From contig NZ_CP032134.1 of the NCBI RefSeq assembly GCF_002165375.2, forward strand, positions 930,001-994,000: a stretch of 64,000 nt of DNA. The letters run 5' to 3'. Position numbers and translations under genes: made by a program. The stretch comes from Acinetobacter chinensis (GTDB lineage: Bacteria > Pseudomonadota > Gammaproteobacteria > Pseudomonadales > Moraxellaceae). Below the pieces are notes generated by a model that was not told the origin of the DNA, made no database searches, and saw only the letters and a list, made by a program, of their open reading frames with translations. Below, one piece after another: positions 42,050 to 50,991 of this stretch (the stretch's first letter is position 1; each line of letters begins with the position of its first letter).

Positions 42050-43474
42050 ATGAAAAAAACAACTCTTGTTGCATGCTGTCTGGCATTGACTGGATATGCT
42101 CATGCAGAGACAGGCTTAATCAGCATGGATGACTCTGAGCTTTCCAGTGTTGTGGGTAAGGGATTGTTGAATCTTGCCTATACCGCTCCTGCCAATGCAC
42201 ACTCGACAATGAAAGCTGAAAATATTGGATTTTATAAGCTCGGTCTCGATGCAGTAGTGGATCTGAATGCCAATATTAAAAAGATTCAGTTGGGTTGTGG
42301 TGGAGCCAATGGTGCAGGTGGTTGTGATATTGATCTTGAAAATGTCAGCTTAAGTGGAATCAGTGATACCAGCGCAGGACGAGTTGCCTCCTCGGCACAA
42401 TTGACCAATCCTTTTGTGGAATTTGCAATTAAAAATCCGAACAGTGCAGCAGCCCGTGAAATTGTCGGCTTTCGTTTAAGTGCGGATAAAGTGGTGGGGC
42501 TGTTAACCATTGGAACAGAAAATTCGTCAAAACCAAACGGAATCAATAGTCTTTCAGGTTTCATGAAAGTACAGTCGGACGACAAAAGTCAGAAAATCAA
42601 TGGTCTCGCGAATACTGCTGCCACACGTTATAACCTGTATGGTTCAAACGAATATGGAAATCTTGCCGTTACAGGTCGGTTACAGGCGTTGGGACTGGGT
42701 GGTTTTGCTGAAGTTGATTTTAAAACCACAGCCGGTGGTTTCAATATTCCTGAAATTTTACGTAACCCATTTACAACACCTGCGATTGCAGTCAATGGTA
42801 AACGCCAGACCTCTACAATACTGACAACTCAGGTGAAAGTACCTGATATTCTTTTAGGAGATGATTCCAGTGGTTATCCTGAAGGAGGAGTGGTTACTTA
42901 TGATCCAGCGACAGGCTATCCGACAGGTATTCAGGCATTGGGGGGTAAAGTGACCGCTGAGGTAACTTCATGCAGCTGGCTTGCCTGTCTGATTGCTGGT
43001 AAAGGTTCCAAGTTTGAAAATGTCTATATGAGTGGGAAAATTACCGGTATCACCGCCGATCTGACCCTGCAGCAGTCTTTAGGCCTGATTCATAATTTAC
43101 CTATCAACTCTGCAATGTCCCTCAGTCTGCAGAAGCAGGCTGTAAAATGGGCAGGAACTGATGCTGCTGATACGGCACAGCGGGGCTGGTGGCTTTCAGC
43201 CAAAGACCCTGTAAATATTGGGGATGTTATTCCACAGGATCTGATCGTGATTGATCAGCTGTTTCCTCAGATCGCTACAGCGGTCAGTCAGTATCTGGAG
43301 ACCAATCCAGCCAAGACCAATGACCTCGGAGGATTGTTAAAGCTCGGAGCTTTGACAGCCAATGTCGGGACTTTAAATCTGAGCAATACGCCGTTAAAAC
43401 TGAACGTTAAAAACCTGACTTTAAATGGACAGTCATTTGCACCGAACTGTAGTGGTGGGATGAGATTCTGTTAA
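42050..43474 (+). CDS. Secreted six-cysteine surface-type protein, copy 2
   Basis: 474 aa. Signal peptide to about residue 19 (AHA). The MDDSELSSVVGKGLLNLAY motif is at 26-44 and NIGFYKLGLDAVVDLNANIK at 58-77. Cysteine pairs are C83-x8-C92, C308-x4-C313 and C467-x6-C474. Residues about 175-300 include a segment absent from copy 1 (NLAVTGRLQALGLGG, then DDSSGYPEGGVVTYDPATGYPTG). The final NVKNLTLNGQSFAPNCSGGMRFC tail parallels the other copies. It is very similar to copy 3 throughout and less to copy 1. The 299-bp upstream gap contains a CRP/Vfr-like half-consensus site and no terminator that I can see. Confidence 0.8.
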   Translation: MKKTTLVACCLALTGYAHAETGLISMDDSELSSVVGKGLLNLAYTAPANAHSTMKAENIGFYKLGLDAVVDLNANIKKIQLGCGGANGAGGCDIDLENVSLSGISDTSAGRVASSAQLTNPFVEFAIKNPNSAAAREIVGFRLSADKVVGLLTIGTENSSKPNGINSLSGFMKVQSDDKSQKINGLANTAATRYNLYGSNEYGNLAVTGRLQALGLGGFAEVDFKTTAGGFNIPEILRNPFTTPAIAVNGKRQTSTILTTQVKVPDILLGDDSSGYPEGGVVTYDPATGYPTGIQALGGKVTAEVTSCSWLACLIAGKGSKFENVYMSGKITGITADLTLQQSLGLIHNLPINSAMSLSLQKQAVKWAGTDAADTAQRGWWLSAKDPVNIGDVIPQDLIVIDQLFPQIATAVSQYLETNPAKTNDLGGLLKLGALTANVGTLNLSNTPLKLNVKNLTLNGQSFAPNCSGGMRFC

Positions 43475-43632
43475 AAATAAAGAAACAGTATGTTTTTTAA
43501 TCAATTGAGCAGTAATTGACCTGTTTTCTTAAGTTGCTGTCAGAAAAACTATATTTTTCAATTGAATGATTGTTTTATTCTTCAACAGTGAGATATCCAG
43601 GAAGGACGTCCACTTGAGTTGGGAATAAAACA

Positions 43633-45057
43633 ATGAAAAAAGTAATCATGACATTGGGTTTAGCCTGTATGTCTTATGCACACGTGCATGCCAGTGAGGG
43701 GTTGGTCAGGTTAAATGATACAGAGCTGTCAGAAATAAATGGCGCTGCACTGATGAACCTGACTTATACAGATCCTGCAAATGCACATGCTTCCATGAAA
43801 GCTGAAAATATCGGCTTTTATAAAATGGGACTGGATGCTGTGATGGAGCTGAATGCCAATATCAAGCGTATTCAGTTGGGATGTGGAGGGGTAAATGGTG
43901 CAGGAGGGTGTGACATTGATCTTGAAAATGTCAGCCTGAGTGGACTGAGCAATACCAGTGATGGGCGGGTGGGTTCTTCTGCTCAGTTAACCAATCCTTT
44001 TGTGGAGTTTGCTGTTAAAAATCCGGGCAGCGCAGCAACCCGGGAAATTGTAGGATTTCGCTTAAGTGCTGATAAAGTGGTCGGTTTACTGACCATAGGT
44101 ACTGAAAACACTTCAACACCTAATGGTATAAACAGTCTGTCTGGATTTATGAAAGTACAGTCTGACAACAGCCAGAAAATCAATGGTCTCGCCAGTACAG
44201 CCGCTACACGATATAACCTGTTTGGTTCCAGCCAGTATGGAAATCTCGCTGTCACAGGGAGGTTACAGGCATTAGGACTTGGGGGAGCTGCTGAAGTATC
44301 ATTTAAGACCACAGCTGGTGGTTTTAATATTCCAGAAATCCTCCACAATCCTTTCACTACTGCTGCAATCGCTGTAAACGGTAAACGCCAGACTTCCACC
44401 ACGCTGACTACTCAGGTCAAAGTACCAGATATTATTCTGGGAGATGATTCGAGTGGGTTTTCGGAAAGTGGTACAGTAGCTTATGACCCTGTTACAGGTA
44501 ATCCAACCGGGATCAACAGTTTAGGAGGCAAAGTAACCGCTGAAGTAACCTCCTGTAAATGGTTTGCCTGTGCTATTGCGGGGAAAGGCTCGCAGTTCAA
44601 AAATGTCTATATGAGTGGAAAAATTACCGGTATTACTGCTGATCTGACCCTTGAGCAGTCACTGGGTCTGATACATAACCTCCCGATCAGCTCTGCCATG
44701 TCCTTAAGTCTGCAGAAGCAGGCTGTGAAATGGGCAGGAACAGATGCGGCTGATACAGCACAGCGGGGCTGGTGGCTTTCTGCAAAAGATCCTGTGGAGA
44801 TTGGTGATGTTATTCCTCAGGATCTGATCGTGATTGACCAGCTTTTTCCTCAGATCGCTACGGCAGTCAGTCAGTACCTGGATAAAAATCCTGCCAAGAC
44901 AAACGATCTTGGTGGTCTTCTGGGGATTGGAGCCTTGACAGCCAATGTAGGAACTTTAAATCTGAGTAGTACACCGCTAAAGCTCAATGTCAAAAACCTG
45001 ACTCTGAACGGACAGTCTTTTGCACCTAACTGCTCTGGAGGAATGAGGTTCTGCTGA
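43633..45057 (+). CDS. Secreted six-cysteine surface-type protein, copy 3
   Basis: 474 aa, same length as copy 2 and matching it at most positions. Signal peptide to about residue 20 (HVHA). LNDTELSEINGAALMNLTYTDPANAH is the copy-specific version of the N-terminal motif. Cysteine pairs are C84-x8-C93, C308-x4-C313 and C467-x6-C474. Its own ribosome site (GAGTTGGGA region) and 158-bp gap separate it from copy 2. Many silent differences from copy 2 show that the duplication is not very recent and that the protein sequence has been kept. It ends before a strong bidirectional terminator shared with smpB. Confidence 0.8.
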   Translation: MKKVIMTLGLACMSYAHVHASEGLVRLNDTELSEINGAALMNLTYTDPANAHASMKAENIGFYKMGLDAVMELNANIKRIQLGCGGVNGAGGCDIDLENVSLSGLSNTSDGRVGSSAQLTNPFVEFAVKNPGSAATREIVGFRLSADKVVGLLTIGTENTSTPNGINSLSGFMKVQSDNSQKINGLASTAATRYNLFGSSQYGNLAVTGRLQALGLGGAAEVSFKTTAGGFNIPEILHNPFTTAAIAVNGKRQTSTTLTTQVKVPDIILGDDSSGFSESGTVAYDPVTGNPTGINSLGGKVTAEVTSCKWFACAIAGKGSQFKNVYMSGKITGITADLTLEQSLGLIHNLPISSAMSLSLQKQAVKWAGTDAADTAQRGWWLSAKDPVEIGDVIPQDLIVIDQLFPQIATAVSQYLDKNPAKTNDLGGLLGIGALTANVGTLNLSSTPLKLNVKNLTLNGQSFAPNCSGGMRFC

Positions 45058-45072
45058 GCTGAAGTCTGAATT

Positions 45073-45102
45073 AAAAAAACCTCCTGAAAAGGAGGTTTTT
45101 TT
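45073..45102. terminator. Bidirectional terminator between copy 3 and smpB
   Basis: Twelve-bp stem (45073-45084 with 45091-45102), loop TGAAAA, A/T runs on both sides. Confidence 0.93.
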
Positions 45103-45109
45103 AATGATT

Positions 45110-45586
45110 TTATTTGTGAAAAATACGCGCTTTATCACGTTGCCAGTCACGGTCTTTTTCAGTCGCACGTTTGTCATGCAGCTGTTTCCCTTTCACTAAG
45201 GCAATTTCAAGTTTAACCAGAGGACCTTTCCAGTAACATGCCAGTGGCACACAGGAATAACCTTTCTGGTTGACTGCACCCATCAGTTTTTCAATTTCTC
45301 TGCGGTTCAGCAATAATTTACGGGTTCGGGTTGCCTCTGGCACAATGTGTGTGGATGCCGACAGTAAAGGCTGAATCTGAGCACCAAAGAGGAAAGCTTC
45401 ACCATTTTTTAACAGAATATAGCTTTCGACCAGTGTCATGCGTCCTGCACGCAGGGATTTGACTTCCCAGCCCTGCAAAGACAGTCCTGCTTCAAATTTT
45501 TCTTCGATAAAATAATCATGACGAGCACGTTTATTCAGTGCGATCGTGCCGCCATTATTTTTTTTAACTACAGTTGCTTTCGCCAT
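45110..45586 (-). CDS. smpB: SsrA (tmRNA)-binding protein
   Basis: Partner of tmRNA in ribosome rescue. 158 aa from ATG 45586. Family landmarks are complete: IALNKRARHDYFIEEKFEAGLSLQGWEVKSLRAG near 14-47, RKLLLNRREIEKL near 90-102 and the basic C-terminal tail KRATEKDRDWQRDKARI. An in-frame TTG two codons earlier is a weaker start. No ssrA gene is visible in the window. Confidence 0.96.
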   Translation of the reverse strand: MAKATVVKKNNGGTIALNKRARHDYFIEEKFEAGLSLQGWEVKSLRAGRMTLVESYILLKNGEAFLFGAQIQPLLSASTHIVPEATRTRKLLLNRREIEKLMGAVNQKGYSCVPLACYWKGPLVKLEIALVKGKQLHDKRATEKDRDWQRDKARIFHK

Positions 45587-45811
45587 AATCAATCAATTCC
45601 AGTATTGAGACTATTGTGCCTCAGACAGCTCATACTGACAATTCAATTATCAGGATGTTGCTCTAAAAATGTACAGGCTGTGTCTGAGCGCACTGTAAAT
45701 CAGATATAAAGGCTTAATAGTGAAGATTTTTCAAATTTATGGAGTTTATTCACCAAAAAAACAAGTTTTTGTTAAAATGAGCGCTGACAAAATAAATCTG
45801 AGTACAAATGG

Positions 45812-46303
45812 ATGTCTAAAACTCGTGTGATATATCCGGGAACTTTTGACCCGATTACCAATGGACACGTAGATCTGGTGGCACGTGCTTCAAAAATGTT
45901 TGATGAAGTGGTTGTGGCTATTGCGATTGGTCATCATAAAAATCCTGTATTCAGTCTGGAAGAACGGGTGAGTCTCGCGAAAGAATCCCTCATCCATTTA
46001 CCCAATGTTGAATTTGTCGGTTTTGATGGACTGCTGGTCAATTTTTTCCGTGAACAGAATGCAACAGCAGTATTACGTGGTCTGCGGGCTGTTTCTGACT
46101 TTGAATATGAGTTTCAGCTTGCGAACATGAACCGACAGCTGGATCATCATTTTGAAACGGTGTTTTTGACACCATCTGAGCAGTTTTCCTTTATTTCCTC
46201 TACAATGGTCAGGGAAATTGCACGCTTAAACGGTAATGTTGCTAAATTTGTACCACCGGGGGTGGTCGAAGCCTTTAAGCGTAAGCATCAACAAGGTTGG
46301 TAG
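45812..46303 (+). CDS. coaD: Phosphopantetheine adenylyltransferase
   Basis: Penultimate coenzyme A step: adenylates 4'-phosphopantetheine. 163 aa. Nucleotidyltransferase motif YPGTFDPITNGHVDLV near 8-23, and the SFISSTMVREIARLNGNV signature near 128-145. The ferredoxin gene starts one base after its stop, so they are translationally linked. Confidence 0.97.
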   Translation: MSKTRVIYPGTFDPITNGHVDLVARASKMFDEVVVAIAIGHHKNPVFSLEERVSLAKESLIHLPNVEFVGFDGLLVNFFREQNATAVLRGLRAVSDFEYEFQLANMNRQLDHHFETVFLTPSEQFSFISSTMVREIARLNGNVAKFVPPGVVEAFKRKHQQGW

Positions 46304-46304
46304 A

Positions 46305-46568
46305 GTGTCTTTATATATAACTGATGAATGTATCAATTGTGATGTCTGTGAACCTGTATGTCCCAATGAGGCCATTTTTATGGGGGATGTGATCTATGAG
46401 ATCCATCCTGACTTATGTACAGAATGTGTTGGACATCATGATAAACCCCAGTGTCAGATTTTCTGTCCAGTCGATTGTATTCCGCTTGATCCTGATCATG
46501 TGGAAAGTCAGGATGACCTGATGGAAAAGTACAAAAGACTGATTGCTCAAAAAAGCGCAAGCAATTAG
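46305..46568 (+). CDS. YfhL-like 2[4Fe-4S] ferredoxin
   Basis: 87-aa ferredoxin of the Allochromatium type. First cluster CxxCxxCxxxC in CINCDVCEPVCP near residue 9. The second has the longer CxxC-x8-CxxxC spacing (CTECVGHHDKPQCQIFCP). The start is GTG 46305, one base after the coaD stop; the frame is open further upstream inside coaD but that part does not fit. The coaD-ferredoxin order is common in Pseudomonadales. Redox partner unknown. Confidence 0.92.
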   Translation: MSLYITDECINCDVCEPVCPNEAIFMGDVIYEIHPDLCTECVGHHDKPQCQIFCPVDCIPLDPDHVESQDDLMEKYKRLIAQKSASN

Positions 46569-46594
46569 CTGGAAAATTTGTTAGGATACGCCCC

Positions 46595-46968
<374 letters not shown>

Positions 46969-47000
46969 CTAAATTTTATACAAATACTGCGTGATAATGC

Positions 47001-47029
47001 TTGACGTTGATTTAATATCAGCAGATAAT
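47001..47029 (+). promoter_or_regulatory. Promoter of tRNA-Met copy 1
   Basis: TTGACG (47001-47006), 17-bp spacer, GATAAT (47024-47029), followed by a GC-rich discriminator GCGCCCAC typical of stringently controlled tRNA promoters. Confidence 0.85.
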
Positions 47030-47044
47030 GCGCCCACAGTTTTT

Positions 47045-47121
47045 GGCTATGTAGCTCAGTTGGTTAGAGCACCGCACTCATAATGCGGGGGTCACAGGTT
47101 CAAGTCCCGTCATAGCCACCA
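47045..47121 (+). tRNA. tRNA-Met (CAT, elongator), copy 1
   Basis: 77 nt with encoded CCA. Acceptor GGCTATG/CATAGCC, anticodon loop CTCATAA (CAT). The pattern matches E. coli elongator tRNA-Met rather than the initiator or Ile2 tRNA. A terminator hairpin (GACCACGTT/AACGTGGTC) with a T-run follows at about 47129-47157. Confidence 0.95.
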
Positions 47122-47128
47122 TTTTTCA

Positions 47129-47157
47129 GACCACGTTCCTAAACGTGGTCTTTTTTT
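47129..47157 (+). terminator. Terminator of tRNA-Met copy 1
   Basis: GACCACGTT and AACGTGGTC form a 9-bp stem followed by seven T. Confidence 0.85.
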
Positions 47158-47633
47158 ATCTTTAAATTCAGTTTCTCTTTGAGTATCTGATTTATGTGTA
47201 AGTTTTCGCCTTTTTTGCACTTACTTTTTATAAGTTATTCTGCACTTACATCATAGCAAAGCTGTTTAAAATGAATGTCTTCGTTCTTCATATCTTTCAG
47301 TTTCAGTAAATTGTATAGCCATTCAAAATCAGGGCTGAGTTGATCTGATAGTCTTCCTGGTGATCATCATTGAAAGTGATTTTCAGGGGTTTAAAAATAC
47401 TGAGTATGCGTACAGCTCTATCTTTTGTGATCAGCTCAATATGCATACATTTGTAAAATCCATGTTGTTTATGATGAAGGGCAGGCTCATCGAACACAAC
47501 TTTGAGTCTGTATTCCAGATACCATATTTTCCTTTTGGTTTCTAACGGTGATTATCACTTATTGGGCTATACCTGTTGATGAATACTGTAATGGATGGCA
47601 TTTACGGCCTGATCAGATGGACAGAATAAAAAA
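47158..47633. other. Gene-poor stretch after tRNA-Met copy 1
   Basis: About 475 bp with no convincing gene. Open frames of about 60 codons exist on both strands (around 47303-47545) but lack ribosome sites and recognisable products; it may hold a decayed gene. Confidence 0.45.
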
Positions 47634-48035
47634 TTATTCACAATGAACCGTAGTCGGGTCGAGTTTTAATCCATCCAGTTGCTGATTCAGAACTTTCAGG
47701 TATTGCTGTCTGTTTTCATCCAGTACCTGATCCTGCAGTTGTCTGATTTTCCGCTCTGATACGTTTCGCCGTGCGCATTGAAATGCGACAGCATTCTGTA
47801 TGGCGATTTCCTGCTGTATGCTTTCAGATGCTTCGTTTATACGGTAAAGCCGCTGTTGCGCCTTACTGAGCTGAACCAGGCTTCTTTTCTGCTGCATACT
47901 CAGCAGGGTCTGAGTGTTGATCCATCGGGCAACATCCATACGGACACCGTTATAGTCAACAAATACTGGGCTGATGAGCTGGCAGGCTGTCACCAGTGGC
48001 AACATAAGCAGCAAAGACAGGAATTTAAGTTTCAT
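47634..48035 (-). CDS. Small predicted lipoprotein of unknown function
   Basis: 133 aa. Signal peptide with lipobox VTAC (Cys18). The mature part is helical, Gln/Arg-rich, with two further cysteines (FQCARR and the penultimate residue). A good GAGGGG ribosome site precedes the ATG. Family not recognised. It lies between two near-identical tRNA-Met units, on the opposite strand. Confidence 0.75.
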   Translation of the reverse strand: MKLKFLSLLLMLPLVTACQLISPVFVDYNGVRMDVARWINTQTLLSMQQKRSLVQLSKAQQRLYRINEASESIQQEIAIQNAVAFQCARRNVSERKIRQLQDQVLDENRQQYLKVLNQQLDGLKLDPTTVHCE

Positions 48036-48150
48036 ACAGACCCCTCAGGCTAAATGTTTATATTGCCTAATAAAATTAATGAAATGTGTTTTATTTTTCA
48101 TCAAAAGAATGGTTTTTGTTTAAAGTCTGAGCATTGAAGTAAAAACTGGC

Positions 48151-48179
48151 TTGACGATAGTGCTGTAACTTAAGATAAT
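48151..48179 (+). promoter_or_regulatory. Promoter of tRNA-Met copy 2
   Basis: TTGACG (48151-48156), 17-bp spacer of unrelated sequence, GATAAT (48174-48179), then GCGCACAC. Hexamers and spacing are identical to copy 1. Confidence 0.85.
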
Positions 48180-48194
48180 GCGCACACAGTTTAT

Positions 48195-48271
48195 GGCTAT
48201 GTAGCTCAGTTGGTTAGAGCACCGCACTCATAATGCGGGGGTCACAGGTTCAAGTCCCGTCATAGCCACCA
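48195..48271 (+). tRNA. tRNA-Met (CAT, elongator), copy 2
   Basis: Identical 77-nt sequence to copy 1, with CCA. A terminator (GACCAAGCT/AGCTTGGTC plus T-run, about 48280-48308) follows. Confidence 0.95.
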
Positions 48272-48279
48272 TTTTAAAA

Positions 48280-48308
48280 GACCAAGCTCTCAGCTTGGTC
48301 TCTTTTTT
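48280..48308 (+). terminator. Terminator of tRNA-Met copy 2
   Basis: GACCAAGCT/AGCTTGGTC stem of 9 bp, short loop, then TCTTTTTTT. Confidence 0.85.
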
Positions 48309-48341
48309 TGTGCTTAATATAAATATAAAAAAATCAGGCGT

Positions 48342-49388
48342 TTATTTTGAGTTTTCAGCCATAAATCTTTCAATGAATTTATGTGTCTGCTCATCCATAT
48401 AAAAGGGCTGAATCAGTGTCTGAATAATACCGTCCAGCAGGTTTTTGTCATGCAGTGCTTTTAAGCTGTACGGTAAAAAACGCTCTGCCTCAGCATACAG
48501 ATCATCCAGTGTCAGACCGACTGCATGCAGCATTTCCTGTAGTGTGTATTCTCCAAAATATTCATAAAACGCATCGACAATGTTCAGAATTAACTGCTGC
48601 ATGTATTCCGTTTCACGTAATTCTTTCCATGTTTCATAGACCAGAATGAAAAACTCTTCAAAGTCGATGGGCTGAAACTGAGAAAATGTTTCCTTCAGCG
48701 TGCGCTTTTTGATATCCGACCAGATATGCAGTGTAATGTCTGCCAGTTCTTCTTCAGGGAGCAGAATGATTTTCCCGAGTTGTTTCACCAGGGTATGCGC
48801 CAGTTGCTGTTCGAGTTTAATTTCAAACTGCTGCTGCTGGTCCTGAATAAAACTGATGACTCTGGAACCCAGTCCTTTTTCTTTGATATTCAGTTTGCGT
48901 AAATAGTCCAGCCAGGGGGTATTACTTTCCAGAATCTGATTGGCGAGTTGCAGGCTGACCTGTTGTACCTGAGGATTGGTTTGTAAGTTTTCCTGAATAT
49001 AGTGGCGTACCTGGTGTAATTCCAGAATTTTATGCATCCACAGTTCAAAGACTTCATCAGAAAGAAAGTCATTGAATTCTTTGGGGCTGTTGCTGGCGTA
49101 ATGGTGAATTTTCTGTGCTACTGCACCGATAAATTCAAGAATATCTGCACCCAGATTCAGTTCAAAAGCATATTTCTGAACAACCTGATGCAGGGTTTTG
49201 ACCTGAATGATCTGATTCAGCTGTATCTGATCTGAATGTGTATAGATCTGCTTTATAAACTGATGAATATATGCAGGATCATTCGAATTCAGCAGTTTTT
49301 CACGGCTGAAACGAACCTGCTCAAGCAAAAGTGCCTGAGCAAGTTTCTGAGCGAAGCCCTGGGCCTCAGACACCTGGTTTCCATCCAT
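48342..49388 (-). CDS. Helical cytosolic protein of unknown function, overlapping nadE
   Basis: 348 aa, no signal peptide or membrane segment, predicted almost entirely helical and rich in Gln, Glu and Leu with hydrophobic heptads. I do not recognise the family. Its ATG at 49388 lies 23 bp inside the 3' end of nadE in another frame, so translation is coupled to nadE. Codon use looks like its neighbours. A link with NAD synthesis is suggested only by this overlap. Confidence 0.78.
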   Translation of the reverse strand: MDGNQVSEAQGFAQKLAQALLLEQVRFSREKLLNSNDPAYIHQFIKQIYTHSDQIQLNQIIQVKTLHQVVQKYAFELNLGADILEFIGAVAQKIHHYASNSPKEFNDFLSDEVFELWMHKILELHQVRHYIQENLQTNPQVQQVSLQLANQILESNTPWLDYLRKLNIKEKGLGSRVISFIQDQQQQFEIKLEQQLAHTLVKQLGKIILLPEEELADITLHIWSDIKKRTLKETFSQFQPIDFEEFFILVYETWKELRETEYMQQLILNIVDAFYEYFGEYTLQEMLHAVGLTLDDLYAEAERFLPYSLKALHDKNLLDGIIQTLIQPFYMDEQTHKFIERFMAENSK

Positions 49389-50991
49389 TTACGATTGGAT
49401 AACGACGTTCACGGCTGAATGCGCGGGAAGTGATACGTGGACCAATTGCTCCCTGACGGCGTTTATATTCGTTACGGTCAACGAGTTTAATGACTTTCTC
49501 AACAATCTCACGTTCAAAACCTTTGGCAATAATGTCATCCTGGCTCTGATCTTCTTCGATATAAGCATAAAGAATGGCATCGAGTACGTCATAAGGCGGT
49601 AATGAGTCCTGATCTTTCTGATCTGGGCGAAGCTCAGCAGAAGGCGGGCGGGTTATGACACGCTCAGGAATTACAGGAGTCTCTGAAATGCTGTTACGGT
49701 ATTTAGCCAGTTCAAACACAATGGTTTTATAGACATCTTTCAGTACCGCAAAGCCACCGACCATATCGCCATAGAGCGTGCAGTAACCGACGGACAGTTC
49801 TGATTTGTTTCCTGTGGACAGAACCAGGTTGCCAAATTTATTGGATAAACCCATCAGCAGTGTGCCACGGGTACGCGCCTGCAGATTTTCTTCTGTTGCG
49901 TCCGCAGGGCTGTTTCCAAAAAATGGATAAAGCGTCTGCATGAAGCTGTTGACCACAGGATTAATTTCGGCAATACCAAAAGTGATGCCTAAACTTTTAG
50001 CCTGTTCAGCAGCATCTTCAACGCTGATCTGAGCTGTATAGGTGTATGGCATCATGACTGCCTGAACTTTATCTGCCCCAATCGCATCCACTGCAATTGC
50101 CAGTGTCAGAGCTGAGTCGATCCCCCCAGACAGACCTAATATCACACCTGGAAATCCAGAGCGCTGAACATAGTCACGGGTTGCCAGCACCAGGCTCTGG
50201 TAAATTTCTGCCATGGTGCCAGGTACAGCAGTGATTTCACCTGTTTTATATGCTTTCTGTTCAGCATCATATTCAGCGAAATACAGGCTTTCAGCAAAGC
50301 AGGGTGCCTGTACAGCCACCTGACCGTTCTGATTGATTACAAAGCTTGTGCCATCAAATACAAGGTCATCCTGTCCACCTACCTGGTTGGTGTAGACGAC
50401 ATTGATGTTCAGCTCTTTTGCCAGTGCTGACATCGTGTCAATACGGTGCTGAGGTTTACCGACTTCATAAGGTGATGCATTCAGAACCAGTGCTGTTTCC
50501 ACATTCAGTTGCGCAAGTTGCTGAACTGTTTTTAAGGACCAGACATCTTCACAGATGAGGACACCAAATTTATGTCCCAGATATTCAAAAACCAGGTGCT
50601 GATGACCTTCTGAAAAATAGCGTTTTTCATCAAATACGCCATAGTTTGGAAGATTCTGTTTGTTATACACACCCAGGATCCGTCCATCTTTCATCACGGC
50701 TGCCGCATTATAACGCTGACCATCTTCAGTCTGATTGACAAAACCGAATACCATGACAATGTCTTTTACCGTTTTCAGCTGATCAAAAGCCAGTTGCGTA
50801 CGTTGAGCTAGACTTGGGCGCAGCAGCAGATCTTCTGCTGGATAACCTACCGTGGACAGCTCAGGAAAAATAATCAGATCAGCATTCTGTTTTTTTGCAT
50901 CATTAGCTAGTCCAATCATTTTCTGAACATTAGCGTCGATATCACCAGTGTATGGAGAGAATTGCGAGAGAGCAATTTTAAAACTTTTCAT
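49366..50991 (-). CDS. nadE: Glutamine-dependent NAD+ synthetase
   Basis: Last step of NAD synthesis, amidating nicotinic acid adenine dinucleotide with ammonia from glutamine. 541 aa, two-domain form. The N-terminal nitrilase-like glutaminase has catalytic Glu in FPELSTVGYPAEDLL near 43, Lys in NKQNLPNYGVFDEKRYF near 115 and Cys in VLICEDVWS near 150. The C-terminal synthetase has the SGGIDSALTLA ATP motif near 288 and GNKSELSVGYCTLYGDMVGGF near 396. The downstream unknown gene overlaps its end. Confidence 0.96.
   Translation of the reverse strand: MKSFKIALSQFSPYTGDIDANVQKMIGLANDAKKQNADLIIFPELSTVGYPAEDLLLRPSLAQRTQLAFDQLKTVKDIVMVFGFVNQTEDGQRYNAAAVMKDGRILGVYNKQNLPNYGVFDEKRYFSEGHQHLVFEYLGHKFGVLICEDVWSLKTVQQLAQLNVETALVLNASPYEVGKPQHRIDTMSALAKELNINVVYTNQVGGQDDLVFDGTSFVINQNGQVAVQAPCFAESLYFAEYDAEQKAYKTGEITAVPGTMAEIYQSLVLATRDYVQRSGFPGVILGLSGGIDSALTLAIAVDAIGADKVQAVMMPYTYTAQISVEDAAEQAKSLGITFGIAEINPVVNSFMQTLYPFFGNSPADATEENLQARTRGTLLMGLSNKFGNLVLSTGNKSELSVGYCTLYGDMVGGFAVLKDVYKTIVFELAKYRNSISETPVIPERVITRPPSAELRPDQKDQDSLPPYDVLDAILYAYIEEDQSQDDIIAKGFEREIVEKVIKLVDRNEYKRRQGAIGPRITSRAFSRERRYPIVNGWKPGV

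Noticed and set aside
47303..47545. Two overlapping 60-64-codon frames on opposite strands
   Set aside because: No ribosome sites; typical chance frames in AT-rich DNA.
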